A stretch of 64,000 bases of DNA from Pomphorhynchus laevis (lineage: Eukaryota > Acanthocephala > Palaeacanthocephala > Echinorhynchida > Pomphorhynchidae). The notes under the pieces are model-generated. The model saw only the letters and a program-made list of their open reading frames with translations. It was not told where the DNA came from and did no database searches. A program made the translations under genes and the position numbers. The stretch lies in contig WNNJ02000690.1 in assembly GCA_012934845.2 (NCBI GenBank), positions 62,001-126,000 on the forward strand. Direction: 5' to 3'. Below are positions 53,350-64,000 of the stretch, in pieces (the first letter of the stretch is position 1; the number at the start of each line of letters is the position of its first letter).

Positions 53350-54441
53350 TTATTTTTATGTGGCAAATGCATGTCGGCGCACACTTACAAGACTCCAGCA
53401 AAAAAAACAGAAATCTAAGTCATGTGTCGAGAAGGTGGGAACGGAGGAGGAATTTGAATGTGATAAAGGAGTGAGCGCCATGAACGTCGAGAGGGATCCG
53501 ATTCCAGTCGAGGTCGCGGCGACGAGGAAGGATCGGAGGCTGTAGTTGTTGAAGTAATTGGGAACGTGGCGTAAGAGTAAATGACGGGAACGCAGCGATA
53601 TAGATGTGGGGCGAGTGTCGTCTAAGAAAGATAGGTAGATGAACGATGGGGAGCCGACATCGATGAGACGAAAAGTTACGAGAAGAAGGCGAAGTTTGAT
53701 GCGGATGTGGATGGTAGGCCAGGCGAGTTAGTCAAGATTTATGGATGTGTGGTCAAAGCGACGGAGACGTATGAGCACTCGAACGGCGGAGTTGATTATG
53801 CGTTGTAGGAGTAGGATGATGGATTTTGGAGAATTGGCGAAAAGGCTGAGGCAGTAATCGATTTTAGGGAAAGGAAGCGGTGTAAGAAGATACATACAAA
53901 AACGGAAGTCGATAAGGGGGCGGATACGGCGGATGTCATGGAGAATTAAGTTAGACTAGCGAACCTTGTCATGGGCGAAGGGTTTAAGGGTAAGGTGATC
54001 ATCGAAATTGAAGCCTAAGAAAGTGAAATTATGGACTATAGGGGTGATTGATGAGGCGAAATATACAGGGGAGGATATATGTTATGTTAACAGGGGAGGA
54101 TATATGTTATGTTAACAGGGGCGGATCCACATTATTTTAGACTTGTCGGGGTTTAGAACAAGATGAATATGTGAGAGACGTTTGTAGATAGAAGAAAGAC
54201 ATTTTGAGGCAGAAATGTCGATATTGTGTATGCGATGGGCGGGTGCATGATCATAAGTAAATATGTCCACGGCGTATTGCATGATTTTATTGGAGTAAGG
54301 TTTGATAAATGGAGAGAGATGGTCAAGCAGAAGAGAGAAAAGCAGGGGACCTAAGACTGAACCTTGTGGAGCCCCGCAAGGTCCCACAAGTAAAATTTTA
54401 ATCAATTTTATAAGATTTAATAATTTAGTCTCTGATTCCAA
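53350..54441 (-). mobile_element. Jockey-like LINE, reverse transcriptase end
   Basis: Less AT-rich than its surroundings. The frame 54441-54112 reads CGAPQGSVLGPLLFSLLLDH and QYAVDIFTY (catalytic box changed from YADD to YAVD). Further minus-strand readings give FPKIDYCLSLFANSPKSIIL and LQRIINSAVRVLIRLRRFDH, then the C-terminal region down to about 53360. A 20-bp stretch (ACAGGGGAGGATATATGTTA) is doubled near 54066-54115. Confidence 0.7.
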
Positions 54442-54445
54442 TATT

Positions 54446-55025
54446 TAAAGAAAAACATCAATTTTATAAACTTTAATAATTCAGTTTCCGATTCCATTAT
54501 TTAAAGAAAACTATGGTTTTAATTTTAGATCTCTTAATTATCCTTAACACGAAATGTAATATTAGATTAATATTTTGGTAACGATTTCTATAATATTTGA
54601 ACTGTAAGTAAAAATATTTATAAATTCCAAATTTGAATTGGCATTGAAGTAACATATTTGATAATAAATGGGTATTGCAATTACATATAAGATAATAAGT
54701 TCAACATGCTTCGTAAAATAATGATCATAAATGTCATTTTTATTGACTTATTTTTTAAAAATTGCTGTATACTTAGGTATTGACTGAAATTGGTATTTTT
54801 TTTGCAAAGCACAAAATAAGAAAATGTTTGTTCTAAAACATGTAATGAGTCATCGTTAGCCCGTTAGTGCTTCACCGTACAGGCTAAAATAAGTTTGACA
54901 AACTTGACAATATGATAGTAACTTAAATAGTGAGCATCATTGACAGTATAAGGCCACCTTTTAGAGTAAATATTGTATGGATATCCGTTAATATATGCCT
55001 ATCGTTATCGATAATTTTTTGTAAA
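54446..55025. other. No gene seen
   Basis: AT-rich. A 60-bp near-duplication (ATTTAATAATTYAGTYTCYGATTCC) lies at about 54415 and 54475. Confidence 0.5.
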
Positions 55026-55033
55026 GCTTAAAA

Positions 55034-55891
55034 CAGTGTTTCTGAAAGTGGTCCGTAGCGCCCTCTTTGGGCCTGTTTGACGATTCAGGGGGCGGTAGAG
55101 AATTTTTGATTAAAAGGGGGTCCATGAAAGAGAGGTGGGGGTCGGTGAAAAAAATGTAAATTTCATCTTCATTACAAATAAACAACACATATTTAAGATT
55201 ATAAGTAAGCACGAAATAGCCAATTACAATTTATCCTTTTAGTTTTCATTTTAAAATACCCTTTTAAAACATAACACAAATCGCTATAATATTACTGAAA
55301 TCACAATACGTGTGTAAATTTATTGTGGCGCGCCAGGGGCGACCCCATGCCACAGGCGACCCCCATGCTATTTTTGAAGGGAAATTGGGGTTGTTTTTGA
55401 GAAATATTAAAAATAGCCTCCATCAAGACTCGAACCAGAACAGTCAATTGAAATTCAAATTCAAAAGCGGCTATCAACAATTTTGGTTGCAAAATAAAAT
55501 TCAACAAAGTTATCCTGAAACATGGGCAATCGTTCGGAAGTTTTTGATTGCCTTCCCAACGTCATATCTGGTCGAAAGAGGATTTAGCGCAGTTACAAAT
55601 CTTTTGTCAAAGAAAAGAAATCGTCTTCAAATAGTTCAGAGAGGCAATCTAAGACTTCTATTAACTAATATAGAACCGAAAATCAAAACACTGGTAGACT
55701 CGCACCAGATACATCCGTCTCATTAAACACTTAACGCAAACTATTATTTAAATATATGGAGATCGTGCTTAAAATAAACTATAAGTAAATCAGAATTTTT
55801 ATTAATATATTTTTTTATATCAGGGGGTCCATAATAAATATTGTTTTTTTTTCAAAGGGGGCGGCTGACAAAAAAAGTTTGAGGAACACTG
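55034..55891 (+). mobile_element. hAT transposon with internal deletion
   Basis: The ends CAGTGTTTCTGAAAGTGG and, inverted, CAGTGTTCCTCAAACTTT are hAT-type terminal repeats. Flanks GCTTAAAA (55026-55033) and GCTTAAAG (55892-55899) form an 8-bp duplication with one change. GGGGGCGG and GGGGGTCC blocks repeat near both ends. At 858 bp it keeps only the C-terminal part of the transposase. Confidence 0.87.
55310..55726 (+). CDS. hAT transposase C-terminal dimerisation domain
   Basis: The open frame ends with the hATC domain: FWLQNKIQQSYPETWAIV, LIAFPTSYLVERGFSAVTNL, LSKKRNRLQIVQRGNLRLLL and IEPKIKTLVDSHQIHPSH. This is the ZBED/SCAND3-like branch. The N-terminal DNA-binding finger and catalytic Asp residues are missing. 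There is no ATG at the head of the frame, so it is a leftover rather than a working gene. Confidence 0.85.
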   Translation: MCKFIVARQGRPHATGDPHAIFEGKLGLFLRNIKNSLHQDSNQNSQLKFKFKSGYQQFWLQNKIQQSYPETWAIVRKFLIAFPTSYLVERGFSAVTNLLSKKRNRLQIVQRGNLRLLLTNIEPKIKTLVDSHQIHPSH

Positions 55892-55899
55892 GCTTAAAG

Positions 55900-57130
55900 T
55901 AATACGACAGGATTGCTTTATTATTACCTACTGATGTAATACAATAGAGATAGCTCAAAATAGTACGAAATGATTGTTGGTTCGTGGAATAATGCATCTG
56001 TAGCTAACGAGTCACACTTTTTAATCATTATCATCACTAAACTCTTAGATTAATATTATCAATTTATATTATTGATTTTAATAATCAATAATAATCTTTT
56101 AATGTTTATGATCCAGCTTCGAGAGAAGGTGGTAGCGGTCAAATAAATTATTATATTAATATTAATTTACAATATTAATTAATAATATTAATATTAATCG
56201 TAAATAAATAATAAATAATTGATTTTTATAACATTATTTACATAATCCGGGTAATTACTTGTCTGCGTAATTTTCTTATAGGTACATATCTGGGATACTT
56301 ACCTTTAAGTAACTTGATATACAAAATTGAGACTAAAATATGGAAATAAAATCGAAGTACTCGTCGATTTGTACAACATCATTATTGACCCTTAAAATAA
56401 GTGCACGGCATTTATTTACAATTGCCATCGTTTATACCTAGATTTAGCCAGATTACAAAGAATTTGAATATTTTCGATTATTTTTATAAGTATCTCAATC
56501 TAAATTATTTGCCATAACGTAGTCGTAATTGCCGAAGTTTAAGATTTTAAACTTAAAGGTTGCTCAAACTTATCTCAGTTTAAGCAAACTGAGATAAAGT
56601 ATTGAGTAAAAAATATATAATAAATACATTTTAACTTAATAAAACAGCCACTTAGGAAATAAATGTTCTGTTTTTTGCTTGTTTTATGCAATCAATTGAT
56701 AAAATATATATATTCTGTTGTGCATAAAAATATTCAGCCACATAGTTCATTAATGAACTTTAATATAAATTAGTGCAAATGTTCCCTACAACTCAAACGT
56801 TTAGCTGCACAAATAAAACGGATGAAATTAAAGACCCTTGATATTAACGAATGAGGCGATTTAAAAAATAAATATTTCAGTTTATTGCTTATCTCGTACA
56901 ATTGAAAAAATATAACCACTTTAGCATTAAGACGTAATTAATTGTTTAATTTCTCCCTTTTTAATAATAATTAAAAAGTGTATTAGCATCAATTAATTAA
57001 TATCAGAATTTCGAAATTTGAAACAAATTTATATTTATATTTAGCCTGCTGTGATCATCAAATTTATTTACATTATACAAAATTATTTTCAAATAGTTAT
57101 TTGAACATAAATTATTTAATGTTGTACGTT
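55900..57130. other. AT-rich, no gene seen
   Basis: Low-complexity AT DNA, for example 56040-56220. No domains. Confidence 0.55.
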
Positions 57131-60100
57131 TGTTTAAACCTACAATGCCCTTAAAAACTGTATAGTATCCAGAACGCACTCATTAGTGGGGTGAACTACC
57201 GTCAGTCGTTTCTGCTTTTTATGATATATTTATAAGGCATCACCGAGAATTTGATTACCTGGTAGAATGGGCTGAGTCTTAAAACTAACAACGTACTATA
57301 CGGATCATCCTAATTTTCTTCGGAATGAGATTAAATTGTTGTCGTTGCTTGTTTTCTCACATGATCCCTTTAGAGGATACAGTTTTATAATTTAATGGTA
57401 TGCGTTACACTGTTCTCTTGGAGACAATAAGCTTCAAATATTTAATCGTAGATGTTGCCAAAACCGAAGTTTAATTACATCCAAATCAGTCTTCATGATT
57501 CCTAGGCGAACTGATTTGGGCGAACTACCATCACTCGTTTTGGCTGCCTTGTAATATATTTAAAAAGGCATATCCGAGAATGTGCTTACGTGGTGGCATG
57601 GACATAGCCTTTTTAAACTGACCACGTGCTATCCGGATCATCCTAATTTTATTCGGCAGAGATTTTATTGTTTTCATTGCTTGTTTCATCACATTATCTT
57701 TTTAGAGGATACGGTTTTATAATTTATTAGTACGATGTATTACACTGTGCTCTAGGAGCACATAAACCTTAGTTTTTTAATTGTAGATGTTGACAAAAAC
57801 CGGAGTTCGAATATTAGCAGAGCAGACTTCGTTATCACTCATAGACGAGCTGATGGTAGCCGGCAGCACTCATTAGTAGAGTGAACTACCATCAGTAGAT
57901 TCGGCTGCCTTTTGATATATCTGATAGGCATCTCCGAAAATTCGCTTACTTGTTAGCATGGACATAGCCTCCTCTAACTAACCACGTGCTATCCGGATCA
58001 TCCTAATATTTTTCTTTGGCAGGAGATTTGATTGATGTCGTTGCCTATTTTCTCACAGGTTCCATAATTGGATACATTTTCATAATTTGATAGTTTCATC
58101 GTGTTACACTGTGCTTAAAGAACCAATAAGCTTCAGTATTATCATCGTATATGTTGCCAAATGCCACAATTCGATTACATGCAGAACAGACTTACTTATC
58201 ACTCATAGACGTTCTGATGGTATCCGGCACACTCATCAGTAGAGTGGACTACCATCGATCGTTTTGGCTGCCTTGTTATATTTTTAAAAGGCATCTCAGA
58301 GAATTTGCTAACGTAGTAGCATGGTCATGGCCTCTTTAAACTAACTATGTGCTATCCGGATCGTCCTAATTTTATTCGGCAGGAGATTAAATTGCTGCCG
58401 TTGCTCGTTTTCTCTTAGGATTCATATAAAGGATACATTTTTTATAATTTGATCTTAGAATGTGTGAAACTGTGCTCCGGGAACCAACATCAATTTTATA
58501 ATCAAGAATTTTAACGAAAAACCCGAGTCCGATTATTACCAGAGCAGAGTTCTTTAACACTATATATAGATGGTCAGATGGTAGCAAGCAGCACTCATCA
58601 GTATGGTGAACTATCATCAGTCGTTTCTGCTTCTTGTGATATATTTATAAGGCATCACCGAGAATTTGCTAACGTGGTAGCATGTGCAGGGTCTTTAAAC
58701 TAACAAACTGCTATACGGATCATCCTAACTTTCTTTAACAGGAGATTTAATTGTTAACGTTGCTTGTTTCTTTTTTCACAGAATCCCATTAGAGAATACA
58801 GTTTTATAATTTGACGATATGCGTTACACTGTTTTCTTAGAGCCAATAAGCTTCGGTATTTTAATCGTAGATAGTGCCAAAAACCGGAGTTCGATGACAA
58901 ATAGAGCAGACGTTGGTATCACTGCTATACGGTCTGATGGTTGCCTGCAGCCCTCATCAGTAGGGTGAACTATCATTAGTCGTTTCTGCTTATTGGGATA
59001 TATTTATAAGTCATCACCGAGAATTTGCTAACGTGGTAGCATGGGCAGGGTCTTTAAACTTACAAAATGCTCTTTGGATCATCGTAATTTTCTTTGGCCG
59101 AAGATTTAATTGTTGACGTTGCTTGTTGTTTTTCACAGAATTCCATTAGAGTATACAGTTTTATATTTTGACAGTATGCGTTACACTGCTCTCTTAGAGC
59201 CAATAAGCTTCAGTATTTTAATCGTAGATATTGCCGAAAACCAGAGTTCGATTATTTGCAAATCAGACTTCTTTATCACTCCTAGACGAGCTTATGTTAT
59301 CCCTCAGCACTCATAAGTAGGGTGAACTACCATCAGTCGTTTTGACTTTCTTGTGATATATTTAAAATTACATCTCCGGAATGTGCTTAGTAATAGCATG
59401 GACACAACCTATTTGAACAAAACACGTGCTATCCGGATCATCCTAATTTTATTCGGCAGAGATTTAATTGTTTTCGTTTGTTCATCATCTACGATTATAA
59501 AAAATAAATAAACGATATGATGGTAACAGGCAGCAGTCATCAGTTTGATGAACTACCATCACTCCTTTTGGCTGCCTTGTTATATTTTAAAAAGGCATCT
59601 CCGAGAATTCGATAACGTGGTAGCATGGACATGGCCTCTTTAAACTAACATGTGCTATCCGGATCATCCTAATTTTTTGCAACAGGAGATTTAATTGCTG
59701 CCGTTGCTCGTTTTCTCATAGGATACATATAGAGGATACATTTTTTATAATTTGATCGTAGAATGTGTAACAGTGTGCTCCGGGAGCCAACATGTTTCAA
59801 TTTTAAAATCAAGAATTTTTACGAATAACCGGAATTCGACTACTATCAGAACAAACTTCCTTACCACTCCTAAACGATATGATGGTAACAGGCAGCACTC
59901 ATGAGTAGGGTAAACAACCATAAGTCGTTTCGGTTTCCCTGTGATATATTAAGAAGGCATCTCCGAGAATTTGATTACGTGGTAGCATTAACATAGTCTT
60001 TTTAAACTAACCACGTGCTTTCCGGATCTTCCCTATTTTATTCGGCAGGAGATTTAATTGCTGCCGTTGCTCGTTTTCTCACAGAACCCTTAATAGGATA

Positions 60101-60310
60101 CATTTTTATAATTTATTTGTATGATGTGTTACACTGTGCCCCAGTTTTATAATTCTTAGATTATAAAACTGATTTTAGTTTAATAATCGTAAATTTTGCC
60201 AACACCGGAGTTCGATTACATACAGATAAAACTTCTTTATTACTCCTAGACGATCTAATGGTAACATGCAGCACTCATTAGTAGGGTGAACCATCATGAG
60301 TGCTTTAGCT
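57130..60310 (+). repeat. Satellite array, about 360 bp per unit, nine units
   Basis: The marker GTGAACTACC or its variants recurs at about 57191, 57520, 57881, 58244, 58606, 58965, 59322, 59549, 59910 and 60286. Most spacings are 357-376 bp, one unit is shortened to about 227 and the first is about 329. Shared blocks include GTGCTATCCGGATCATCCTA, GGAGATTTAATTG and AATAAGCTTCAGTATTTTAA. Units differ by perhaps 15-20%, so the array is old. No coding frame is conserved across units. Confidence 0.9.
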
Positions 60311-60317
60311 GCTTGTG

Positions 60318-60357
60318 ATTGGGCTCTTCAGAAAACACTTTTTCGGAAGAGCCCAAT
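60318..60357. repeat. Perfect 12-bp hairpin at the satellite edge
   Basis: ATTGGGCTCTTC is followed after 16 bases by GAAGAGCCCAAT. It marks the right end of the satellite. Confidence 0.85.
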
Positions 60358-60399
60358 AAATTTCTGAAGAGGCCAATCGCGTTGGCGAAAATTCAAAAA

Positions 60400-61285
60400 T
60401 AGTACAATTTTTTCTAATTTTTCTCGGAGAAAAGCCAACTAATGATTACACTCTCTCTGAACTAAATTTTAAAAGATTAAATTTTATATTGCACCCAACT
60501 AATAATAAAATATAATCAAATATTAATTTAAAATATAATATTATCACTATATCATGTCAATCTTCTGTTGTGATCCATTTTATATTTTTATTTTTTAAGC
60601 AACAAAGATTTTGTATGATTTTTGAACAACACTAGTTCTAGCAGAAGACTACGTCAATTGTAGAATACACAATCAAGAACTTTTGTTTACAAACAGTATG
60701 CATTCGAAAGATAGCAGGAAGAATCTTATAACTTTGTACAATTTTTCTTAAACAACTTTTCACACCTTTAACAACATGTGTTGAAATTTGAATAATCCGT
60801 TAAAAGCTTGAAATTATAAAGACAGCTGCTTGTTTGTAAGAGATATTTTAAGGTCCCTCATGAGTTGGAAGACCAATATAACTTGTGATTTCTTCTATCG
60901 CTGATGTCGATCAGGTCACCTTCAATCAACGTCGGATTTTCTTGTATATATATGGTAATATGTATACCGGCATCACAGCTCTGTGTTTGTATTGATCTGT
61001 GAACGACGTAAGTTCATGCGTTTGTGCATATGATCGGATGTTCCCCTACATATTGCAACTCACGTTTTAAACAGATTAATGTGTATACCACATTCTTAGA
61101 CTTGCAGTTCATTTTCCCTTCGATAGCATAAGGCGCTTGCGTACTAGTGCTTTTGAATTTTTCTGCTGGGTTTATATCCTTACATGTTGTATATCACTTG
61201 TCATTGCAGCGTCTACAATTGTGATCTCGTGGTCCTATCGATGTTCTGGTACATTTAGATCTGACCATTATATTTCTCACTCTAA
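60400..61285. other. No gene seen
   Basis: Mixed AT-rich DNA. The right part (from about 60890) may already belong to the Penelope-like fragment that follows, but no motif was identified. Confidence 0.45.
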
Positions 61286-61289
61286 GACT

Positions 61290-62110
61290 GTTTGAAATGG
61301 TTATCTTTATCTTTGGACTCACTTTGAATTCTTCAAGTGTAGACTGTAATGCGGTTCACATGATAGAAATCCGCATAGGGCATGATTGCCAGAATCATGG
61401 AAATATACCGGTTTCCACGTTGGGCTGTGATGTAGTCGTGTTTGTAGATCATTATTGAGAACTTTATATATTTGAATACCCAAGAAGTTTGTATATTTGG
61501 GAAATAAGCTTTCTATTTAAACTTAAGTGGAAACCGCCTGTTTAATTCTTTCATAGTATTCACTAATGATTCACTTTAATTATCCCATAGTAAAAATATG
61601 TTGTCTATTTAGCGCACATAATGAAGTGATCTAACGCCTCTTTTGTCAAAGAACTTTTCAACCGCGACCATGTATAGTATCGCAAACACTTGAGCCACTG
61701 ATGTTCCTATAACACATCCAATTTTGGCTTGTATATTGTATTGTCGAATTTGAAGTAGTTATTGTTAAGCACTGTTAGCAACCGCGGCCATTTATAGTAT
61801 CTTCGTCATATCATATCATATAGCACTGCTAGCAGCAACTTTGAAATATTTATGATATCTTTGTCACATTTACATCTTAGATAATCGACTATTATTGAGA
61901 CTCTATTCGTAATTGGGATGCTGATGTAAAGTGATTTGAGATCTACTGTTACCATTATTGTCTCTTCTCTGCTTCACGAATTAATATCTTCTAATTTGTT
62001 TATTAACTTTACGATATTAGATATATACGATCTAACATGCTTCAATGTTGGTTTGACATATTGAATTCAGGTACTTTGAGAGCCACTATGTAGCCGTACC
62101 GTTATTACTC
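61290..62110 (-). mobile_element. Penelope-like reverse transcriptase, decayed
   Basis: Minus-strand readings: TVDLKSLYISIPITNRVSII (the palm box usually VTLDVKSLYTNIP), then KIGCVIGTSVAQVFAILYM (normally GxxMGSPLSPxxAxLYM), SLHYVR followed by IDNIFLLWD (the YVDD box region) and FPLKFK. The copy is broken many times and looks old. It points toward the left, away from the terminal repeat at 62187. Confidence 0.7.
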
Positions 62111-62186
62111 ATTATCGGTCTTCCCGGACAAGGAGATACATTCTTGTGCGTTTTGGACAAAAGGTAAAATATCAATAATATAAGGA

Positions 62187-62640
62187 ATAAACACAATAAT
62201 ATAGGAATAACACAATAATATAAGGAATAAATTTAAACTCTTAAGTGGCAAATTTTTATGGATGGATAATAAATAATATACTTTGCATTAGAATAAGATA
62301 CTAGATAGTTATTTCAGAGAAAATACATCATTAGCATGTATTTGGCCCCACTGCTATGTTGGGTAGAGGAGTTGGAGGCAGAAACCTGATAGCATAGCAG
62401 TTCCTCCTGATGACCTCTAATTCTTATTCTGATACAACGTCTGTTATTTATTAGTCAATTCATAAAAATGACGTTTATTTTAATTTTTTTAAACTTGATT
62501 TAAATTATAGAAAATCTAAAAACAATTATTAATTTTATTATTTAATTATTAAATTTTGATTTAGCATTATTATGTTTTGTTTATTTTATAATTATATTAA
62601 ATACGTAGACTCAGTTAGCTGATTTTATCAATGCTCGTGC
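62187..62640 (+). repeat. Penelope-like terminal repeat, third copy
   Basis: Same family as 49522 and 50432, more diverged. It contains CAGAAACCTGATAGCATAGC, CCTCCTGATGACCTCTAATT and TACGTAGACTCAGTTAGCTG at its end. It precedes a plus-strand Penelope-like reading frame by about 1 kb. Confidence 0.75.
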
Positions 62641-63118
62641 GTTCTCGCATATTAGTCGTTTTTAGAGAGTTTGGTAACAATAACATCTTCAAAATATATG
62701 TTTACAGAACTTTTTTAATGTTCCATTGGACTCACGTTGATTATTTCATACGCATCACTTGTTAACTGTCGTTGAGCCTTGATCACATAGTATGCTGTTT
62801 ACAAGATTACTACTTATCCGCGTTTGCCGGCGTTCTTAATAACAATATTGCTATCACAGCATATTCTAACTCCACTATTTTCAAAAAGTTCTCGCCAAAG
62901 TTTTACTTAAAATACCCTAAATCTTTGTTGTTTAAACAATTAAAATCTGAAATTATGCATATCCCAAAAAAGTAAATGCTGTTTTTATAACATTTCAGCT
63001 TTCACATTCTTCATTAAATTTTATATTTTTATATCTTAGATTTTTTTAAATCTACAAATATAAAATTATCTGAAGAAGTCGGAAGATTTAGCTTTATAAA
63101 AGTAGCATTTACTTTTCG
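62641..63118 (+). other. Possible N-terminal region of the Penelope-like element
   Basis: A 67-codon frame at 62772-62975 (ending YPKSLLFKQLKSEIMHIPKK) follows the terminal repeat in the same orientation. It shows no recognisable domain, and its membership in the element is inferred from position only. Confidence 0.3.
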
Positions 63119-63225
63119 AGGCCGTCGGCGTAACTATATAGTTGGAGTTGATGAAATTGTTGAAAATAAAGACGGGATCTATTTCAGATTATATATATAA
63201 GTTACGCAGACGGCCTGGATTTGCC
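63119..63225. repeat. Short element with 16-bp inverted ends
   Basis: AGGCCGTCGGCGTAAC at 63119 pairs with GTTACGCAGACGGCCT ending near 63225, with one mismatch, 107 bp overall. No target duplication is obvious. It could be a tiny MITE or simply a hairpin. Confidence 0.6.
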
Positions 63226-63659
63226 TAGTCTTTAAGGATGACTCGCACAGCAATTTAATTTGGTAAAGAGCGCAAGCCTTAGTTAATTAAAAAAAACGTC
63301 GGAAGCGCCTTCATTCACAATGTCACACAGGCAACCGAAACGACCAGTGGATACTTCATTCTATTGATGAGTGTTGACGGGTACTCATCATTTCGATGCT
63401 AAAGTGATCGTCTAGAAGTGATATTGCGCCTAGAAATCGTGAATCAAAGTTCAGTCAACTGTAGCAGACTGGACCTATTATATATTAGTAGCCACTATAG
63501 TAGCTACAATATATAGTATACTTACATAGTATATATACCTAGTCGACAATAAACGAAATATATACCACCAAGTCAATAATGAACGAAATCACTTTTACGC
63601 TTCGCCCTAGAGCTTCTTCTTATTCTTTGTGTTTAATCTGTAATATTTATATGTATTTT

Positions 63660-64000
63660 AAAATGACTATTTAATAACAATTGTTAAAGCTAGTAATAAC
63701 TTTGTCTTCATATGCAAAAAGCTTTATTATGATATACCGATGAAAGAGATAAATTATAATGATTTAAATGTAAATCCAACATATGAACGTAGTGAGTTGA
63801 GTTTAGAAACAATTATTACAAGTCACTGTTCTATAATGGATAAAAAGGGTATAAAGGTTGAATTAGATAATAAAACTATACCTATATTATATTGGAATCC
63901 AAAATTACATAAAAATCCAATAAAACCTAGGTTCATATGTAGTGCGTTTAAATGTACATTAAAACCACTTTCTGTCTATATGAATAAAATACTTAAAGTA
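63660..64000 (+). mobile_element. Penelope-like reverse transcriptase, runs off the window
   Basis: The frame is open from about 63665 to the last base. ITIVKASNNFVFICKK corresponds to IVKADKNLGFVVM, the N-terminal RT motif of Penelope-like elements, and IPILYWNPKLHKNPIKPRFI with SAFKCTLKPLSVYMNKIL is their hallmark YWxPKLHKxPxxxRFI...C...PLS box. The catalytic part lies beyond the right edge. The frame looks whole as far as it can be seen. Confidence 0.85.

Noticed and set aside
57130-60310. Hammerhead ribozyme in the 360-bp satellite, suggested by CTGATGAGTG on the minus strand
   Set aside because: No GAAA follows at the required distance in any unit; the sequence folds as a simple two-level hairpin instead.
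63330-63420. Hammerhead suggested by CGAAACGACC and TTGATGAGTG
   Set aside because: The elements are in the wrong order and spacing; only an 8-bp hairpin is supported.

Overview
The window is AT-rich animal DNA. Genes are split by introns, there are no operons, and most of the sequence is retrotransposon fossils, satellites and simple repeats. Only two host genes could be recognised: a methylenetetrahydrofolate reductase (MTHFR) gene on the minus strand at 9900-17961, and a two-exon fragment of symplekin lying antisense in one MTHFR intron. Very short introns, a Merlin transposon, Penelope-like elements and tRNA-like repeats carrying hammerhead ribozymes all occur in flatworms, especially trematodes. 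None of these is diagnostic, so the species is left open below 'invertebrate metazoan'.

Layout. 1-7850: intergenic DNA with minisatellites, one apparently intact Merlin DNA transposon (2070-3257), a retroelement endonuclease fragment (4440-4860) and Penelope repeat relics. 7850-9500: two decayed copies of the end of one LINE. 9900-17961: MTHFR, eight exons, with the symplekin fragment at 14363-15348. 18320-33340: a dense nest of two LINE groups. One is an R2-like group with an N-terminal Cys cluster, a reverse transcriptase and a C-terminal PD-(D/E)xK nuclease (called REL-LINEs here). The other is a CR1/Jockey-like group with an apurinic-type endonuclease. 33780-44250: more LINEs, split around 36426-38650 by tandem repeats that carry hammerhead ribozyme motifs, long palindromes and (TA)n tracts. 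44250-57130: AT-rich DNA with LINE scraps, a long inverted repeat, Penelope repeats around a reverse transcriptase end, and an internally deleted hAT transposon. 57130-60310: a satellite of about 360 bp per unit. 60310-64000: Penelope-like fragments, one running off the right edge.

The most interesting signals are: (1) two different repeat families at 36526-37870 carrying hammerhead ribozyme cores, one of them also with a tRNA-like promoter, resembling self-cleaving SINE/retrozyme units; (2) an MTHFR gene whose regulatory domain is well conserved while nearly all active-site motifs of the catalytic domain are replaced; (3) the intact Merlin with a perfect 8-bp target duplication; (4) a shared 3'-terminal stem-loop and shared insertion motif among REL-LINE copies, with tandem monomers upstream of their start codons. 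All calls come from reading the sequence. No database search or folding program was run.
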